From the NCBI GenBank assembly GCA_028287135.1, contig JAQBQE010000063.1, positions 109,584 through 173,583 of the forward strand: 64,000 bases of DNA. The letters run 5' to 3'. Position 1 is the stretch's first letter, and each line of letters starts with the position of its first letter. Positions 16,169-25,695 of this stretch are shown here, in pieces. The DNA is from Myxococcales bacterium (GTDB taxonomy: Bacteria > Myxococcota_A > Polyangia > Haliangiales > Haliangiaceae). The notes under the pieces were generated by a model that did no database searches, was not told where the DNA came from, and was given only the letters and a program-made list of their open reading frames with translations. The translations under genes were made by a program, and so were the position numbers.

Positions 16169-16198
16169 GCACGTGCCACGTGTCACGTGCTCGTACAC
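16169..16198. repeat. left arm of imperfect inverted repeat
   Basis: The arm holds three CACGTG cores in about 20 bp and ends in CTCGTACAC. Its reverse complement aligns with 16438..16466, with one 6-nt and one 7-nt length difference. Confidence 0.55.
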
Positions 16199-16437
16199 CT
16201 CCACGATCACCGGCACAGGTTGCTCGGGGTGCTGGCCACGCGGATCGAGCGCTGCCTGGCGGCAGTGAGCTCGACGTTCAACGGCATACATCGCGGACCG
16301 CAGCCATGGGGTCACCAAACCGAGTGCCCTGCAGGAACACCTGGAGTCGATCCCACCACGAACGCTGGTTTGCCGAGCGTTTCGTTGTGGAGCATTCGGC
16401 ACCTATCGGCCGAGCAGCCCCTTGCTGGCTCGTCGCC

Positions 16438-16466
16438 GTGTACGTGCACGAGCACGTGGCACGTGC
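16438..16466. repeat. right arm of imperfect inverted repeat
   Basis: Begins GTGTACGTGCACGAG and ends GGCACGTGC; complementary to 16169..16198 apart from the indels. The arms are about 240 bp apart, too far for a simple terminator. Confidence 0.55.
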
Positions 16467-16482
16467 ACGCCGAACCCAGCGA

Positions 16483-17091
16483 TCAGCCGAGCTCTTTGCG
16501 GATGTTCGCGATCACTTCCGCGTAGCTCGTGCTCTCGACGACCTGTGCGAGCTCCGCCGTGTACCGCGACACGAGATCCTCACGACCGCGCGCGAGCGCG
16601 TCGCGACGCGCGTTGTACAGGGTGAGGAACGCGCGCTCGGCGTTGACGAAGTACTGGACCATCCCGAGCACCGCGCGCGCCGACGACGACGTCACCGATC
16701 GCGACGCATCGGTGAACGTGAAGTGGCGGCCCTCGCTGTTGGTCACGTCGAGGGTGACGCGCGCGACGGCGTCGACACCCGCCTGCGCCTTCTTCGTATC
16801 GATATCGGCGGCGACGTGGAACGCGGTGAGCTGGATCGTCTTGAGGGACTGGTACTCGCGGGCGTACCGATCGAGCAGGCCGTTGTAGACACCGTCGACG
16901 ACGCCGACGCCCTTGCCCTCGACATCCGCGGGCGTGTCGCCCTCGAGGACCGTCACCTTGACGACGCTGCCGCTCTCGAGCTCCTCGAACGACAACCGCA
17001 CGAGCTTGAGCTCGAGGAAGTTCGGACCAAGGACCCGACGGATCAGCTGGTCGTGCACGGGCTGATGGTCATGTGCTGGGTGGTGGGTCAC
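16483..17091 (-). CDS. stand-alone LeuA-dimer-like (isopropylmalate-synthase regulatory) domain protein
   Basis: From GTG 17091 the protein has 202 residues. Residues about 20-125 read like the C-terminal allosteric domain of 2-isopropylmalate/citramalate synthases: DVEGKGVGVVDGVYNG, then YQSLKTIQLTAFHV, then DAVARVTLDVTNSEGRHFTF. The catalytic TIM barrel of those enzymes is missing. The C-terminal part (NAERAFLTLYNARRD to the end) is helical and unlike LeuA. In LeuA this domain binds leucine and couples it to the active site; an isolated copy might sense an amino acid or regulate a partner. The longer upstream frame begins inside the promoter region of the next gene and is Arg/His-rich, so it was not used. 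Recognition is by motif only. Confidence 0.6.
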   Translation of the reverse strand: MTHHPAHDHQPVHDQLIRRVLGPNFLELKLVRLSFEELESGSVVKVTVLEGDTPADVEGKGVGVVDGVYNGLLDRYAREYQSLKTIQLTAFHVAADIDTKKAQAGVDAVARVTLDVTNSEGRHFTFTDASRSVTSSSARAVLGMVQYFVNAERAFLTLYNARRDALARGREDLVSRYTAELAQVVESTSYAEVIANIRKELG

Positions 17092-17221
17092 AACATCCAG
17101 TCTAGCGTGCTGGCGCCGCCGCGCAGCGTGATCTGGATCCGGGTCGATCTCGGCGTCGGCGCGCGGAGTTGCACGCTCCGGACCGTGCGACGCCCGGCCG
17201 CCTGCGGCATAGTGTCGCCCG

Positions 17222-17862
17222 ATGTCGGCACTCATCCAGCTCAAGCGTCACGTGACGCGCCTGCGCGGCTGCGCTGATTGCCCCAGGATGATCGGCCCGG
17301 TCGTGACAGGAAATCCCGTTCTCTCGCCGGTGATGCTGATCGGCCAGGCGCCCGGCGTCAAGGAAGGTCCGATGGGCCGCCCGTTCGCGTGGACGGCCGG
17401 CAAGACCCTGTTCCAGTGGTTTGCGCAGCTCGGGATGAGCGAGGACGAGTTCCGTCAGCGCGTCTACATGTCCGCGGTGTGTCGATGCTTCCCGGGCAAG
17501 GCCGATGGCGGCGGTGATCGCGTCCCCGCGCCCGACGAGATCAGCGCGTGCAGCCGCCACCTCGCGACCGAGGCCAAGATCCTGCGCCCGCGGCTGGTGA
17601 TTCCGGTCGGCAAGCTCGCGATCGGGCAGCTGATGCCCGATGTCGCGAAGCTGACCGACGTGATCGGAACGCTACAGCGCGCGAGCATCGGCGGCGTCTC
17701 GTTCGAGATGATCGCGCTCCCCCACCCGTCGGGCGCCTCGACCTGGCACCGCACCGAGCCCGGCAAGACGTTGCTGGTCAAGGCGCTCGCGATGATCGCG
17801 GAGCACGAAGCATGGCGATCCATCCTCCCCCCTCCGGGCCTCGCACCGGTGATCGCAGCACC

Positions 17863-17866
<4 letters not shown>
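17222..17866 (+). CDS. uracil-DNA glycosylase family protein (iron-sulfur type)
   Basis: The 214-residue protein has CADCPRM near residue 17 and later CRCFPG and SACSRH, a four-Cys arrangement typical of family 4/5 uracil-DNA glycosylases with an Fe-S cluster. Motif A reads IGQAPGVKEGPMGRPFAW (about 40-58) and the C-terminal DNA-intercalation motif is HPSGAS. It would remove uracil or a related deaminated base from DNA. The usual Asn or Asp of the water-activating motif cannot be assigned confidently by eye, so subfamily remains open. The stop overlaps the ATG of the M20 gene by 4 bp, so the two are co-translated. Confidence 0.82.
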
Positions 17867-18948
<1,082 letters not shown>

Positions 18949-19548
18949 TCAGTCCTTCGGTGCGGGCTGACCGACGTACTCGATGTTCTCGCGCGAGTAC
19001 TTCTTGAGACCGCGCTCGGGCCGGATCACGAGCTCGTCCTCGGCTTCCCAGTCCGGCAGCTCGTCATCGCGCCACGTCGTGCGCTGAACTTCCTGGATGA
19101 AGCAGCTCTCGAGGCCTGCGTTGTCGAGCGTGTTCACGTCCGCCTTGACGTCGTTGATCGTGACCTCGCCGTTCTTGATCTTGACCTTGAACTTCAAGAC
19201 CAGCTTCTGGTTGCGGTGCACGCGCTTCGACACGCCCTCGTAACACTTCGCGGCATTGCGCGAGAGCACCGCAGGGACGACCTCCTGGAACTTGTAGAAG
19301 AACGCGTCGCTGAGGACGTCCATCTTCTTCGGCGCCTCGGTGGCGGCGGGTTCGGCTGCGGCGACCACCTCGGTCGGCTTCGCGGCGGGGGTCGTCGAGC
19401 TCGGCGTCGCGCGGGACGCCGTCGACGCGACGACGTCCGGCTGGGTCGGCTGCGGCGCGGCGGTCGCGTCGGTCGAGTCCAGCTGCTTCCACAGGAGGAA
19501 CATCACCGCGAGGAGCGCGATGCCGGCAACGGCGAGCCACTTACCCAT
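18949..19548 (-). CDS. membrane-anchored AgmX/TonB-C-terminal-like protein
   Basis: The 199-residue protein starts with a single hydrophobic segment (about residues 4-20), followed by a Thr/Ala/Pro-rich linker to about 75. The C-terminal domain (about 80-165) contains VPAVLSRNAAKCYEG and LVLKFKVKIKNGEVT, then GLESCFIQEV, with two Cys residues that could form a disulfide. This domain resembles the C-terminal domain of myxobacterial AgmX/PglI-type proteins, which is related in shape to TonB C-termini. It would project into the periplasm. The function is unknown. Its stop directly abuts the stop of the M20 gene, with no spacer. Confidence 0.6.
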   Translation of the reverse strand: MGKWLAVAGIALLAVMFLLWKQLDSTDATAAPQPTQPDVVASTASRATPSSTTPAAKPTEVVAAAEPAATEAPKKMDVLSDAFFYKFQEVVPAVLSRNAAKCYEGVSKRVHRNQKLVLKFKVKIKNGEVTINDVKADVNTLDNAGLESCFIQEVQRTTWRDDELPDWEAEDELVIRPERGLKKYSRENIEYVGQPAPKD

Positions 19549-19554
19549 GAACGA

Positions 19555-20115
19555 TCATCTCTGGTTGGTCTCGTACTTCGCGTACTCGGCGAAGCCTTCG
19601 ATCACGGCGCCGCGCTGGCCGGGCTTCAGGTTCCAGTACTCGGTGCCATCCGCACTATACAGCTGCACGTTGCCTTCACACTCGCCGCTGCCGCCCTCGC
19701 TGACGCTGACGCGATACAGCTTCGACATGTCACCGAGGTATGTGTAGGTCTCGTCCCACCCGAGGTCGAGCGTGGGGTCGTAGCCCGGCGAGCCCGGCGG
19801 GTCGGGGTTGTAGATCTTGCGATCGACCCTGAACGAGTAGCTCGTCGCGAGCTGCATCGGAGGCGCCTCGCACTCGTTCTCCCGCATGTTCGCGGTGAAC
19901 GTCCACGTGCCGACGGGCCAGCAGCCGGTGGGTGTGTCGGACGGACGCGCCGGGGTGCCCGCGGTGAAGGTTCCGGTGATCGAGAACATCGCGTTGCACA
20001 CGATGCCGAGCTTCTCATCGCGGTCATCGGTCTCTGCTGGGGTTCCCTCGTCGCCCACGCCGCACGCACCCACGAGAAGTCCCAGGAGAACGCATGCCCC
20101 AGCTTGCTGCCTCAT
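19555..20115 (-). CDS. secreted lipoprotein, unknown
   Basis: The 186-residue protein has a signal peptide ending in LLVGACG, a good lipobox. It is mostly beta-strand in appearance, with paired Cys residues (GIVCNAMF, TGCWPVG, NECEAP, GECEGN) likely forming disulfides in the periplasm or outside. No family is recognised. The gene lies 6 bp upstream of the AgmX-like gene on the same strand, so the two are probably co-transcribed and may act together at the envelope. Confidence 0.65.
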   Translation of the reverse strand: MRQQAGACVLLGLLVGACGVGDEGTPAETDDRDEKLGIVCNAMFSITGTFTAGTPARPSDTPTGCWPVGTWTFTANMRENECEAPPMQLATSYSFRVDRKIYNPDPPGSPGYDPTLDLGWDETYTYLGDMSKLYRVSVSEGGSGECEGNVQLYSADGTEYWNLKPGQRGAVIEGFAEYAKYETNQR

Positions 20116-20328
20116 GGCGGGATGCAGGACGCAACACTGGTGCCAGCAGCGAAGCCGTTGTTATCTGTGGACCGAGCGAGCGTCACTCCGTGGTGCTGGG
20201 CCTCCACATGGGAAGTACAGACCTCGTCGACGAGCGTGCTCGTCGCGGTCTGGATGTGGGCAACCGCGAAACTGGCCCAGATGGTTGCGCCGGGAATGCG
20301 CACTGCGAACAATGTGGTCATGGGAGTC

Positions 20329-21462
20329 ATGCGGCTATCGATCGCGCTGCTCGCGCTCCTCGTGGTGTCTTCGTGCAAGAAGCCCACGCCCACCACCACC
20401 ACGGAAACGGGAAGTGGATCGGCAGCGGTCGCTGTCGTTCCGGCCGACGCGTACGAACCACAACCGATCGAGACGACCCGCGACAAGATGATGGCGGATC
20501 GGATCGATCGGATGGCCGACAAGGCGGCGAAGACCGACGCGGCGAAGGGCGACAAGACGGACAGCGACTGGGTGCCCGCGGAGTTCAAGGCGGGCATGGC
20601 GAAGTGGAAGGATGTCGGCGTCTACGTCGACGGAAAACCACTGGGCTTCCTGACCTGGGGCGAGCTCCCGATCGGGCTGAAGCCGACGTGGGTCAAGGAC
20701 AAGGTCTCCGCCGAGAAGCGTCCCGGCACCGATGATCCGGGTTGGCGCTGGGCGCAGCAGCGATTCTACAAGTTCACCGACTACCTGAAGGCCGTCGGCA
20801 TCGACGCGAAGACCATCAACGAACTCCACGTCTACGGACCGAAGTTCTCCCAGACGAACATCGTGAAGAGGAAAGATCTGCTGAGCAAAGCCGCCGAGGG
20901 CTTCATGTTCCGGTTCGGCGGCAACACCTTCGGCAAGCCGATTCCGCAGATTCCAGAGGCGTTCGGTAACGGCAAGACGCCCGACAAGATCGCGGCGGTG
21001 ATGATCTACATCAAGAAGAAGCCGCCGAAGCTCGTCTTCAACGAGGGCCTCGAGCTCGACGGCGTCATGCAGAATGGCGTGCCCTACTATGGTGAGCCGA
21101 TCCGCGGCGGCATTCGCGTCTATCTCGATGACCGGCTCGCTGCGATCATCAAGCGACAAGAGCTCGACGTGAAGCAGGCCACCAAGGACGCGAGCGGCGA
21201 GATGACGTGGAAGCTGGCGGACGTCCTCAAGGCCCAGGGCGTCGACACGTCGAAGGTCGTCGAGGTGTGGACGGTTCGCGACGAGCTGCGCGCGGACAAG
21301 TTCCCCGGCTCCGATCTCGCGACGATGACGTTTGCCGCGAGCTCGCAGGCCAAGGGCGGCATCCTGCTCGGTGACAAGAAGGTTCGCGCGAGCTCGATCG
21401 CGTTGCACACGCGCGCGATCCAGAAGGACGAGCTTCCCGCGATCACCCCGGACGACGAGTAG
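20329..21462 (+). CDS. lipoprotein, unknown, two-domain
   Basis: The 377-residue protein starts MRLSIALLALL and has a lipobox-like VVSSCKK. After a Thr/Ser-rich linker it contains two similar halves: GVYVDGKPLGFLTWGELP in the first and GGIRVYLDDRLAAIIKRQ in the second, each followed by helix-rich sequence such as WRWAQQRFYKFTDYL. The two halves may be duplicated domains, but I cannot name them. It would be anchored in the envelope. An ATG nine bases upstream (20320) is also in frame and the choice is uncertain; GGGAG lies too close to be a normal ribosome-binding site. The 213 bp upstream contain no other gene. Confidence 0.65.
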   Translation: MRLSIALLALLVVSSCKKPTPTTTTETGSGSAAVAVVPADAYEPQPIETTRDKMMADRIDRMADKAAKTDAAKGDKTDSDWVPAEFKAGMAKWKDVGVYVDGKPLGFLTWGELPIGLKPTWVKDKVSAEKRPGTDDPGWRWAQQRFYKFTDYLKAVGIDAKTINELHVYGPKFSQTNIVKRKDLLSKAAEGFMFRFGGNTFGKPIPQIPEAFGNGKTPDKIAAVMIYIKKKPPKLVFNEGLELDGVMQNGVPYYGEPIRGGIRVYLDDRLAAIIKRQELDVKQATKDASGEMTWKLADVLKAQGVDTSKVVEVWTVRDELRADKFPGSDLATMTFAASSQAKGGILLGDKKVRASSIALHTRAIQKDELPAITPDDE

Positions 21463-21911
21463 CCGCTGAACGACACGCGGTCGCGAACGACGGAGCTCTG
21501 TCTCGGCCACCACGGCCTCGAGACGCCGCGGCTGCATGCACGCCCGCGATCGACCGCAGCGTTCCTCGACCTCGGCGCGCTCCATCTACGGGTGGCGCCA
21601 TCGGATCCGGGTACACCGGCACCGGTTGTGTGCGTGTTCACCACCCGGTCGAGTGGGGTCAGTTCCCCCGGGCCGGGGGGCGAGACCCCACTCCCCCTCT
21701 CCCCGGTCGGGACCCTTCGACTCCCGGATCTGGGCTGTAGATCCCGGGATCGCCTGGGGTTCGGCGCGGTGGGACCCCAGATCGGGACCCCGGGACCCCA
21801 TGTTTCACCGGTGTCACAGCCTATGATTACGACTACTTGGACTGTGCAAATCTCGGCACATCGATTGCTCAATAGCTCGCCAACACCAACCACCACCTGG
21901 GGCGAAACGAA
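21463..21911. other. non-coding region with repeated GGGACCC-type G/C runs
   Basis: No gene is supported in this 449-bp interval. Between about 21650 and 21800 there are several short G- and C-runs built on GGGACCC/GGGACCCC, including GGGACCCCGGGACCCC near 21780, capable of strong local structure. After that the composition becomes more A/T-rich, with TATGAT at about 21821 and the start of the next gene at 21912. The region probably holds the promoter and a 5' leader of the MYXO-CTERM gene. Confidence 0.5.
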
Positions 21912-23741
21912 ATGACCAACATGAAGAAGCTGCTGATGTTCGCTGTTGCCGGGCTTCTCGCGCCTTCGGCAGCCAACGCCGAAGTTCGCACCGCAACGTT
22001 TGCGAAGATCATCCCGGCACCGCTGAACGACAAGGCGCCGGTGGCCGGCACGCCAGCTCGCCTCAAGCGTACGAACGAGGAGCAGGCCGGTGGCGAGATG
22101 CCGACCCTTGCGATGTTCAAGGACGGCAAGAGCGGCATGTTCTTCTCGATGACCACCGAGCTCAAGGGCGTCGCGGCCAAGCACCGCGTCCAGCTCTCGG
22201 CGGTTCCCTTCGCCCTCGTGCAGGACCCGACGACCGGCGCGGTCACCGCGGCGGCCGACATGACCGCTGCGAAGTTCGTCACCGACAACGTCGGTAACGA
22301 GTACCGCAACGCCAACCACCCGACCGCCTATCCGATCCTCGACGGCGAGCTGATCGCGGTCGAGTACAACTACCAGCCGAACAACAGCAACGACACCAAG
22401 CGCTACCTGCAGGTGTTCAACAAGGCTGGCGCCCCCGTGATGGGCCAGACCCTGCTGTTCCAGAAGAACAACGACGACGCCTCGATGTGCGAGGACGGAA
22501 AGTGCTCGGACACGATCACCCTCGCCCCGAACAAGGCCCGCATCGCCGGCTGGCGCGGCGCGAACGGTAACGGCGACGACGACGGCTGGGTCTCGATTCA
22601 CGAAGTGACCTGCGATACGGCCCTCACCGCCTGCACGCTCGCCAAGATCGCGGACCTCTCGGTGTGCCCGCGCGAGGAGCGCTCGCACGGCGCGGTGACC
22701 TTCGGCACGGACCCGAACACCGTCATCGCGACCTGGACCGAAGGCAACACGCAGCCGCAGCGCGACGGAACCTGGATCGCCGCCGTGAACGTCGGCGCCG
22801 GTCAGAACGGCAACAACGCGCAGTCCCGCCTGCTGTGGAAGAAGCAGGTCGATGGCCGCAAGGACGTCGACGGCATCCGCACCTACTCGATGCGCGCCAT
22901 GCAGAGCCGCATCCTGACGGTCGATGCGACCACCGGCAAGCTCGCCAAGACCGACCAGATCATCTGGCGCTCGGGTGACCTCCGCGGCAACAACAACACC
23001 AACAACGGCAAGGGCGGCACCTACTACCACATGCAGATGGGCGTCATCGAGGCGACCGCTGCGGGCATGAAGTACATCACGCCGCTCACGGACGTCGCGC
23101 CTGACCTCGTCGGCCTCGACGGTACGCACCTCGGGATGGCGTTCGCGCTGTTCGGTACGACCAACGCGCTCGTCCCCGGCGTCACGTTCCTCTCTGGTAG
23201 CCAGACCGGTGGCGGCGCCTCGGCGCAGGTTCGCGCGGTCACGTGGGACTCGGCGACGAACAAGTTCGCCAGCGCCGGCATGCAGCCCATCGCGCCGTAC
23301 GATCGCCACCTCTACCCGAACTACCTCGGCAACAACCCGGGTAACCAGGGCCGCAACTACGCCAACGGCAAGATGATCGCGAACCCCTTCGTCGGCACGG
23401 CGAACAACACCGACGCTCACCTCATGATCTTCGCGACGACCGGTAAGGCGCCCGAGGACATGACGAAGCCGGAAATCAAGCTGTCGCAGTACATCTCGAT
23501 TGTCCCCGTCACGCAGACTCCGGTCGCGAGCGGCGGCGGCACGGGCGCTGGCGGCGGTACGGGCGGCGGCACGGGCGGCGGCAGCGGCGGTGGCGAGACC
23601 CCCGCGGAGCCGATGACCGAAGAGCCCGCTGACGAGGCTGGCACGTCGCTCGGTGGCTGCTCGACGACCGGCTCGACCGGCGGCGCCGCGAGCTTCCTGC
23701 TCATCGGCCTCGCGGCTCTCATCCGCCGCCGCCGTAGCTAG
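21912..23741 (+). CDS. secreted MYXO-CTERM-sorted protein
   Basis: The 609-residue protein has a Sec signal peptide (MTNMKKLLMFAVAGLL ... ANA) with a likely cleavage after ANA. The body (about 26-525) is beta-rich and I do not recognise it; it contains an unusually high number of Asn/Gly/Asp residues. A Gly-rich linker (about 530-560) precedes an acidic stretch and then LGGCSTTGS followed by a hydrophobic helix and RRRRS. The Gly-Cys, helix, Arg order is the MYXO-CTERM signal, which in myxobacteria directs processing and display at the cell surface. It is followed at 60 bp by a c-type-cytochrome-like lipoprotein gene with its own GGAG site, which suggests an operon. Confidence 0.8.
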   Translation: MTNMKKLLMFAVAGLLAPSAANAEVRTATFAKIIPAPLNDKAPVAGTPARLKRTNEEQAGGEMPTLAMFKDGKSGMFFSMTTELKGVAAKHRVQLSAVPFALVQDPTTGAVTAAADMTAAKFVTDNVGNEYRNANHPTAYPILDGELIAVEYNYQPNNSNDTKRYLQVFNKAGAPVMGQTLLFQKNNDDASMCEDGKCSDTITLAPNKARIAGWRGANGNGDDDGWVSIHEVTCDTALTACTLAKIADLSVCPREERSHGAVTFGTDPNTVIATWTEGNTQPQRDGTWIAAVNVGAGQNGNNAQSRLLWKKQVDGRKDVDGIRTYSMRAMQSRILTVDATTGKLAKTDQIIWRSGDLRGNNNTNNGKGGTYYHMQMGVIEATAAGMKYITPLTDVAPDLVGLDGTHLGMAFALFGTTNALVPGVTFLSGSQTGGGASAQVRAVTWDSATNKFASAGMQPIAPYDRHLYPNYLGNNPGNQGRNYANGKMIANPFVGTANNTDAHLMIFATTGKAPEDMTKPEIKLSQYISIVPVTQTPVASGGGTGAGGGTGGGTGGGSGGGETPAEPMTEEPADEAGTSLGGCSTTGSTGGAASFLLIGLAALIRRRRS

Positions 23742-23800
23742 TCGACTGTCCCCAACCAACACCTTCCCCCACGACCACGACGACACCAGGAGCTAATCAG

Positions 23801-24751
23801 ATGCGTTCAACACTCCTCGCGGCTCTTGTTACGGTTGGTATGGTCGGCTGCGTCGGTGGCATCGAGTCTGGGGGCGGACCTGACCCGCTCGAGAGCCCGG
23901 ACGGCGATGGCAACGACAATGGCGACAACCCGGCCGGCTCTGACCTCACGGCAGCGAAGCAGCTGTTCGACACCGGCGTCTTCCCCGTCCTCGAGGCAAA
24001 GTGCAGCGGCGGCGCCTGCCACGCTGAAACGGCGCAGGGCTCGACGCTGACCCGGTTCGTCGCAACCGATCCGGCCAATGGCTGGACGATCGCAACGAAC
24101 TACACCGCTCTCGTCGGCAACTACGCCGCGAGTGCCGCGCCCATCCTGACGAAGGTCAAGCCGGGCACGCACCAGGGCGTCACCGGTTACACCCCCGACG
24201 AAGAGACCAAGATCACGGCGTGGCTCAACAAGGAAGTCGAGCTCCGCAATGGTCAGCCAATGCAGCCGACGACGCCCGGCGTCGAGACGCTGTCCGCTGC
24301 GACCGAGCGCGTCCTCAGCGAGTTCGCGGGCTGCATGAGCCTCACGAACTTCAAGACGGCGAACATGGCGCAGGCCTGGGGCAACTTGAATGCGAACAAC
24401 AACCAGCAGTGTGAGAACTGCCATGCGACCGGTGGCGAAGGCTTCATCGCCACGCAGCAGGAGGCGCTGTTCTACAACGTGGTCTCCACGAAGAAGTACT
24501 TCTTCCTGCAGTACCTGACCGTCGACCTGACCGGTGGCGCAGAGATGGCGAAGGTCATCATGAACACCGTCTCGTTCAAGGGTGTCTCCGAGGGTCTCGA
24601 CCCGCACCGCGAGCACCCGCGGTTCAACGCCGCCACGAACCAGGGCATGACGGCGCTGAAGAACTTCTACGACGCGACGATGGCTCGCAAGGCCATCCCG
24701 GCCGGGATGCCCGGCGCATGTGATGCGCCTCGCCCGCTCTCGAATCTGTAA
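23801..24751 (+). CDS. lipoprotein with c-type-haem-like motifs
   Basis: The 316-residue protein starts with a signal peptide and a lipobox (GMVGC). After an Asp/Gly/Asn-rich linker it has CSGGACH at 68-74 and CENCH at 204-208. CENCH is the canonical haem-attachment motif CXXCH; the first has four residues between the Cys (CX4CH), a less common form also seen in some planctomycete-type cytochromes. The protein could therefore be a periplasmic or surface haem protein, though no clear axial ligands can be assigned. GGAG lies 8 nt before the ATG. It follows the MYXO-CTERM gene and ends at a strong terminator (24784). Confidence 0.65.
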   Translation: MRSTLLAALVTVGMVGCVGGIESGGGPDPLESPDGDGNDNGDNPAGSDLTAAKQLFDTGVFPVLEAKCSGGACHAETAQGSTLTRFVATDPANGWTIATNYTALVGNYAASAAPILTKVKPGTHQGVTGYTPDEETKITAWLNKEVELRNGQPMQPTTPGVETLSAATERVLSEFAGCMSLTNFKTANMAQAWGNLNANNNQQCENCHATGGEGFIATQQEALFYNVVSTKKYFFLQYLTVDLTGGAEMAKVIMNTVSFKGVSEGLDPHREHPRFNAATNQGMTALKNFYDATMARKAIPAGMPGACDAPRPLSNL

Positions 24752-24783
24752 GGCTGCTATCCAGTTCTCGGTCTTCACGCGAT

Positions 24784-24813
24784 GAAAGGCGCTACCCCTG
24801 GGTGGCGCCTTTC
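24784..24813 (+). terminator. intrinsic terminator
   Basis: GAAAGGCGC and GCGCCTTTC pair over nine bases; inner bases TACCC/GGGTG extend the stem to fourteen pairs with one T-G wobble, around a 2-nt loop. TTTC and later CGTTTTC follow. It ends the 21912-24751 transcript. Confidence 0.75.
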
Positions 24814-24843
24814 CTCGTTTTCGGCGGTATCTTGGAGCCCTCC

Positions 24844-25695
24844 ATGAGCAATCCGACTCCTCGCGGCGACGATGGACGCACGCATATCAACTCGCGGCTG
24901 ATGCGCGAGTCCTTGCAGAACAAGGACGTCCTGTCGGGCACCGACAGCGAACGCGATCTGCAGATCTTTCCCGATGTCTCGCTCGTCTCGATCGGCGGGC
25001 AGAGCATCTTCGACCGCGGCAAGGACGCGATCCTGCCGCTCGTCGCGGAGATCGTGAAGATCAAGCAGGACAAGACGGTGAAGATGGTGATCGGCGTCGG
25101 TGGCGGCACGCGCGTGCGCCACACGATCTCGATCGCCGTCGACCTCGGACTGCCCGTCGGCGGCATGGCGCAGCTCGTGGGCGCGATGGAGGAGCTCAAT
25201 GCGATCCTCCTCAACACGCTGCTCGCACCGCACGGCTCGATGCCGATGCAGCGCGATCACTTCTGGGATCTCCCGCTCTACTTCGACGCCGGCATCACAC
25301 CGATCGCGATCTCGGTACCGCCGTATCACTTCTGGGAGCCGCCGCCGGATCACGGCCACCTGCCCGCGCACGGCTCGGACTTCGGCCTGTTCACGCTCGC
25401 GGACGTGCTCGGCATGAAGCAGGTGATCTTCGTCAAGGACGAGGACGGCCTGTACGACAAGGATCCGAAGAAGCACAAGGATGCGAAGCTGTTCGGCAAG
25501 ATCACGCTGACCGAGCTGATGAAGCAGTTCCCCGAGGACAACATCCTCGATCAGGAGCTGTTCCACGCCTGGAAGAACGCGAAGAACCTGAAGCGCATCG
25601 TGATCGTCAACGGCCTCAAGGAAGGCCAGCTCACCCGCGCGATGCGCGGTGAAGATGTCGGCACCGTGATCATCAAGGAGGACGCCCGTGGCTGA
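24844..25695 (+). CDS. molybdenum-storage-protein-like subunit (MosA-like)
   Basis: The 283-residue protein belongs to the amino-acid-kinase fold. After an N-terminal extension of about 45 residues it reads VSLVSIGGQSIFDRG, then GVGGGTRVRH, FTLADVLGMKQVIFVKDEDGLY and RGEDVGTVII. The combination is characteristic of the molybdenum storage protein family, known from Azotobacter as an ATP-dependent cage of alpha and beta subunits that packs molybdate or tungstate clusters. Plain UMP kinases share the fold but lack this pattern. It is followed by a second gene of the same family with an 8-bp overlap, as in the two-subunit protein. No nitrogenase gene is seen, so the metal role is inferred. GGAG lies 6 nt before the ATG. 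Confidence 0.72.
   Translation: MSNPTPRGDDGRTHINSRLMRESLQNKDVLSGTDSERDLQIFPDVSLVSIGGQSIFDRGKDAILPLVAEIVKIKQDKTVKMVIGVGGGTRVRHTISIAVDLGLPVGGMAQLVGAMEELNAILLNTLLAPHGSMPMQRDHFWDLPLYFDAGITPIAISVPPYHFWEPPPDHGHLPAHGSDFGLFTLADVLGMKQVIFVKDEDGLYDKDPKKHKDAKLFGKITLTELMKQFPEDNILDQELFHAWKNAKNLKRIVIVNGLKEGQLTRAMRGEDVGTVIIKEDARG

Larger units (their letters stand above)
16138..16482. other. 345-bp non-coding gap bounded by CACGTG-rich inverted repeats
   Basis: No reading frame here shows the composition of neighbouring genes. The segment is bounded by the imperfect inverted repeat at 16169..16198 and 16438..16466, and between the arms it is unremarkable. It could be a remnant of a small non-autonomous element, or a regulatory region between two convergent genes; I see no direct target-site duplication. 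Confidence 0.5.

Noticed and set aside
16138..16482. Complete insertion sequence
   Set aside because: No transposase frame and no target-site duplication were found; only the inverted arms are visible.
21120..23786. Very long antisense reading frame (888 codons) opposite the MYXO-CTERM gene
   Set aside because: It is Arg/Asp/Val-rich without any recognisable motif and covers two genes with signal peptides; it arises from high GC content in the opposite strand.
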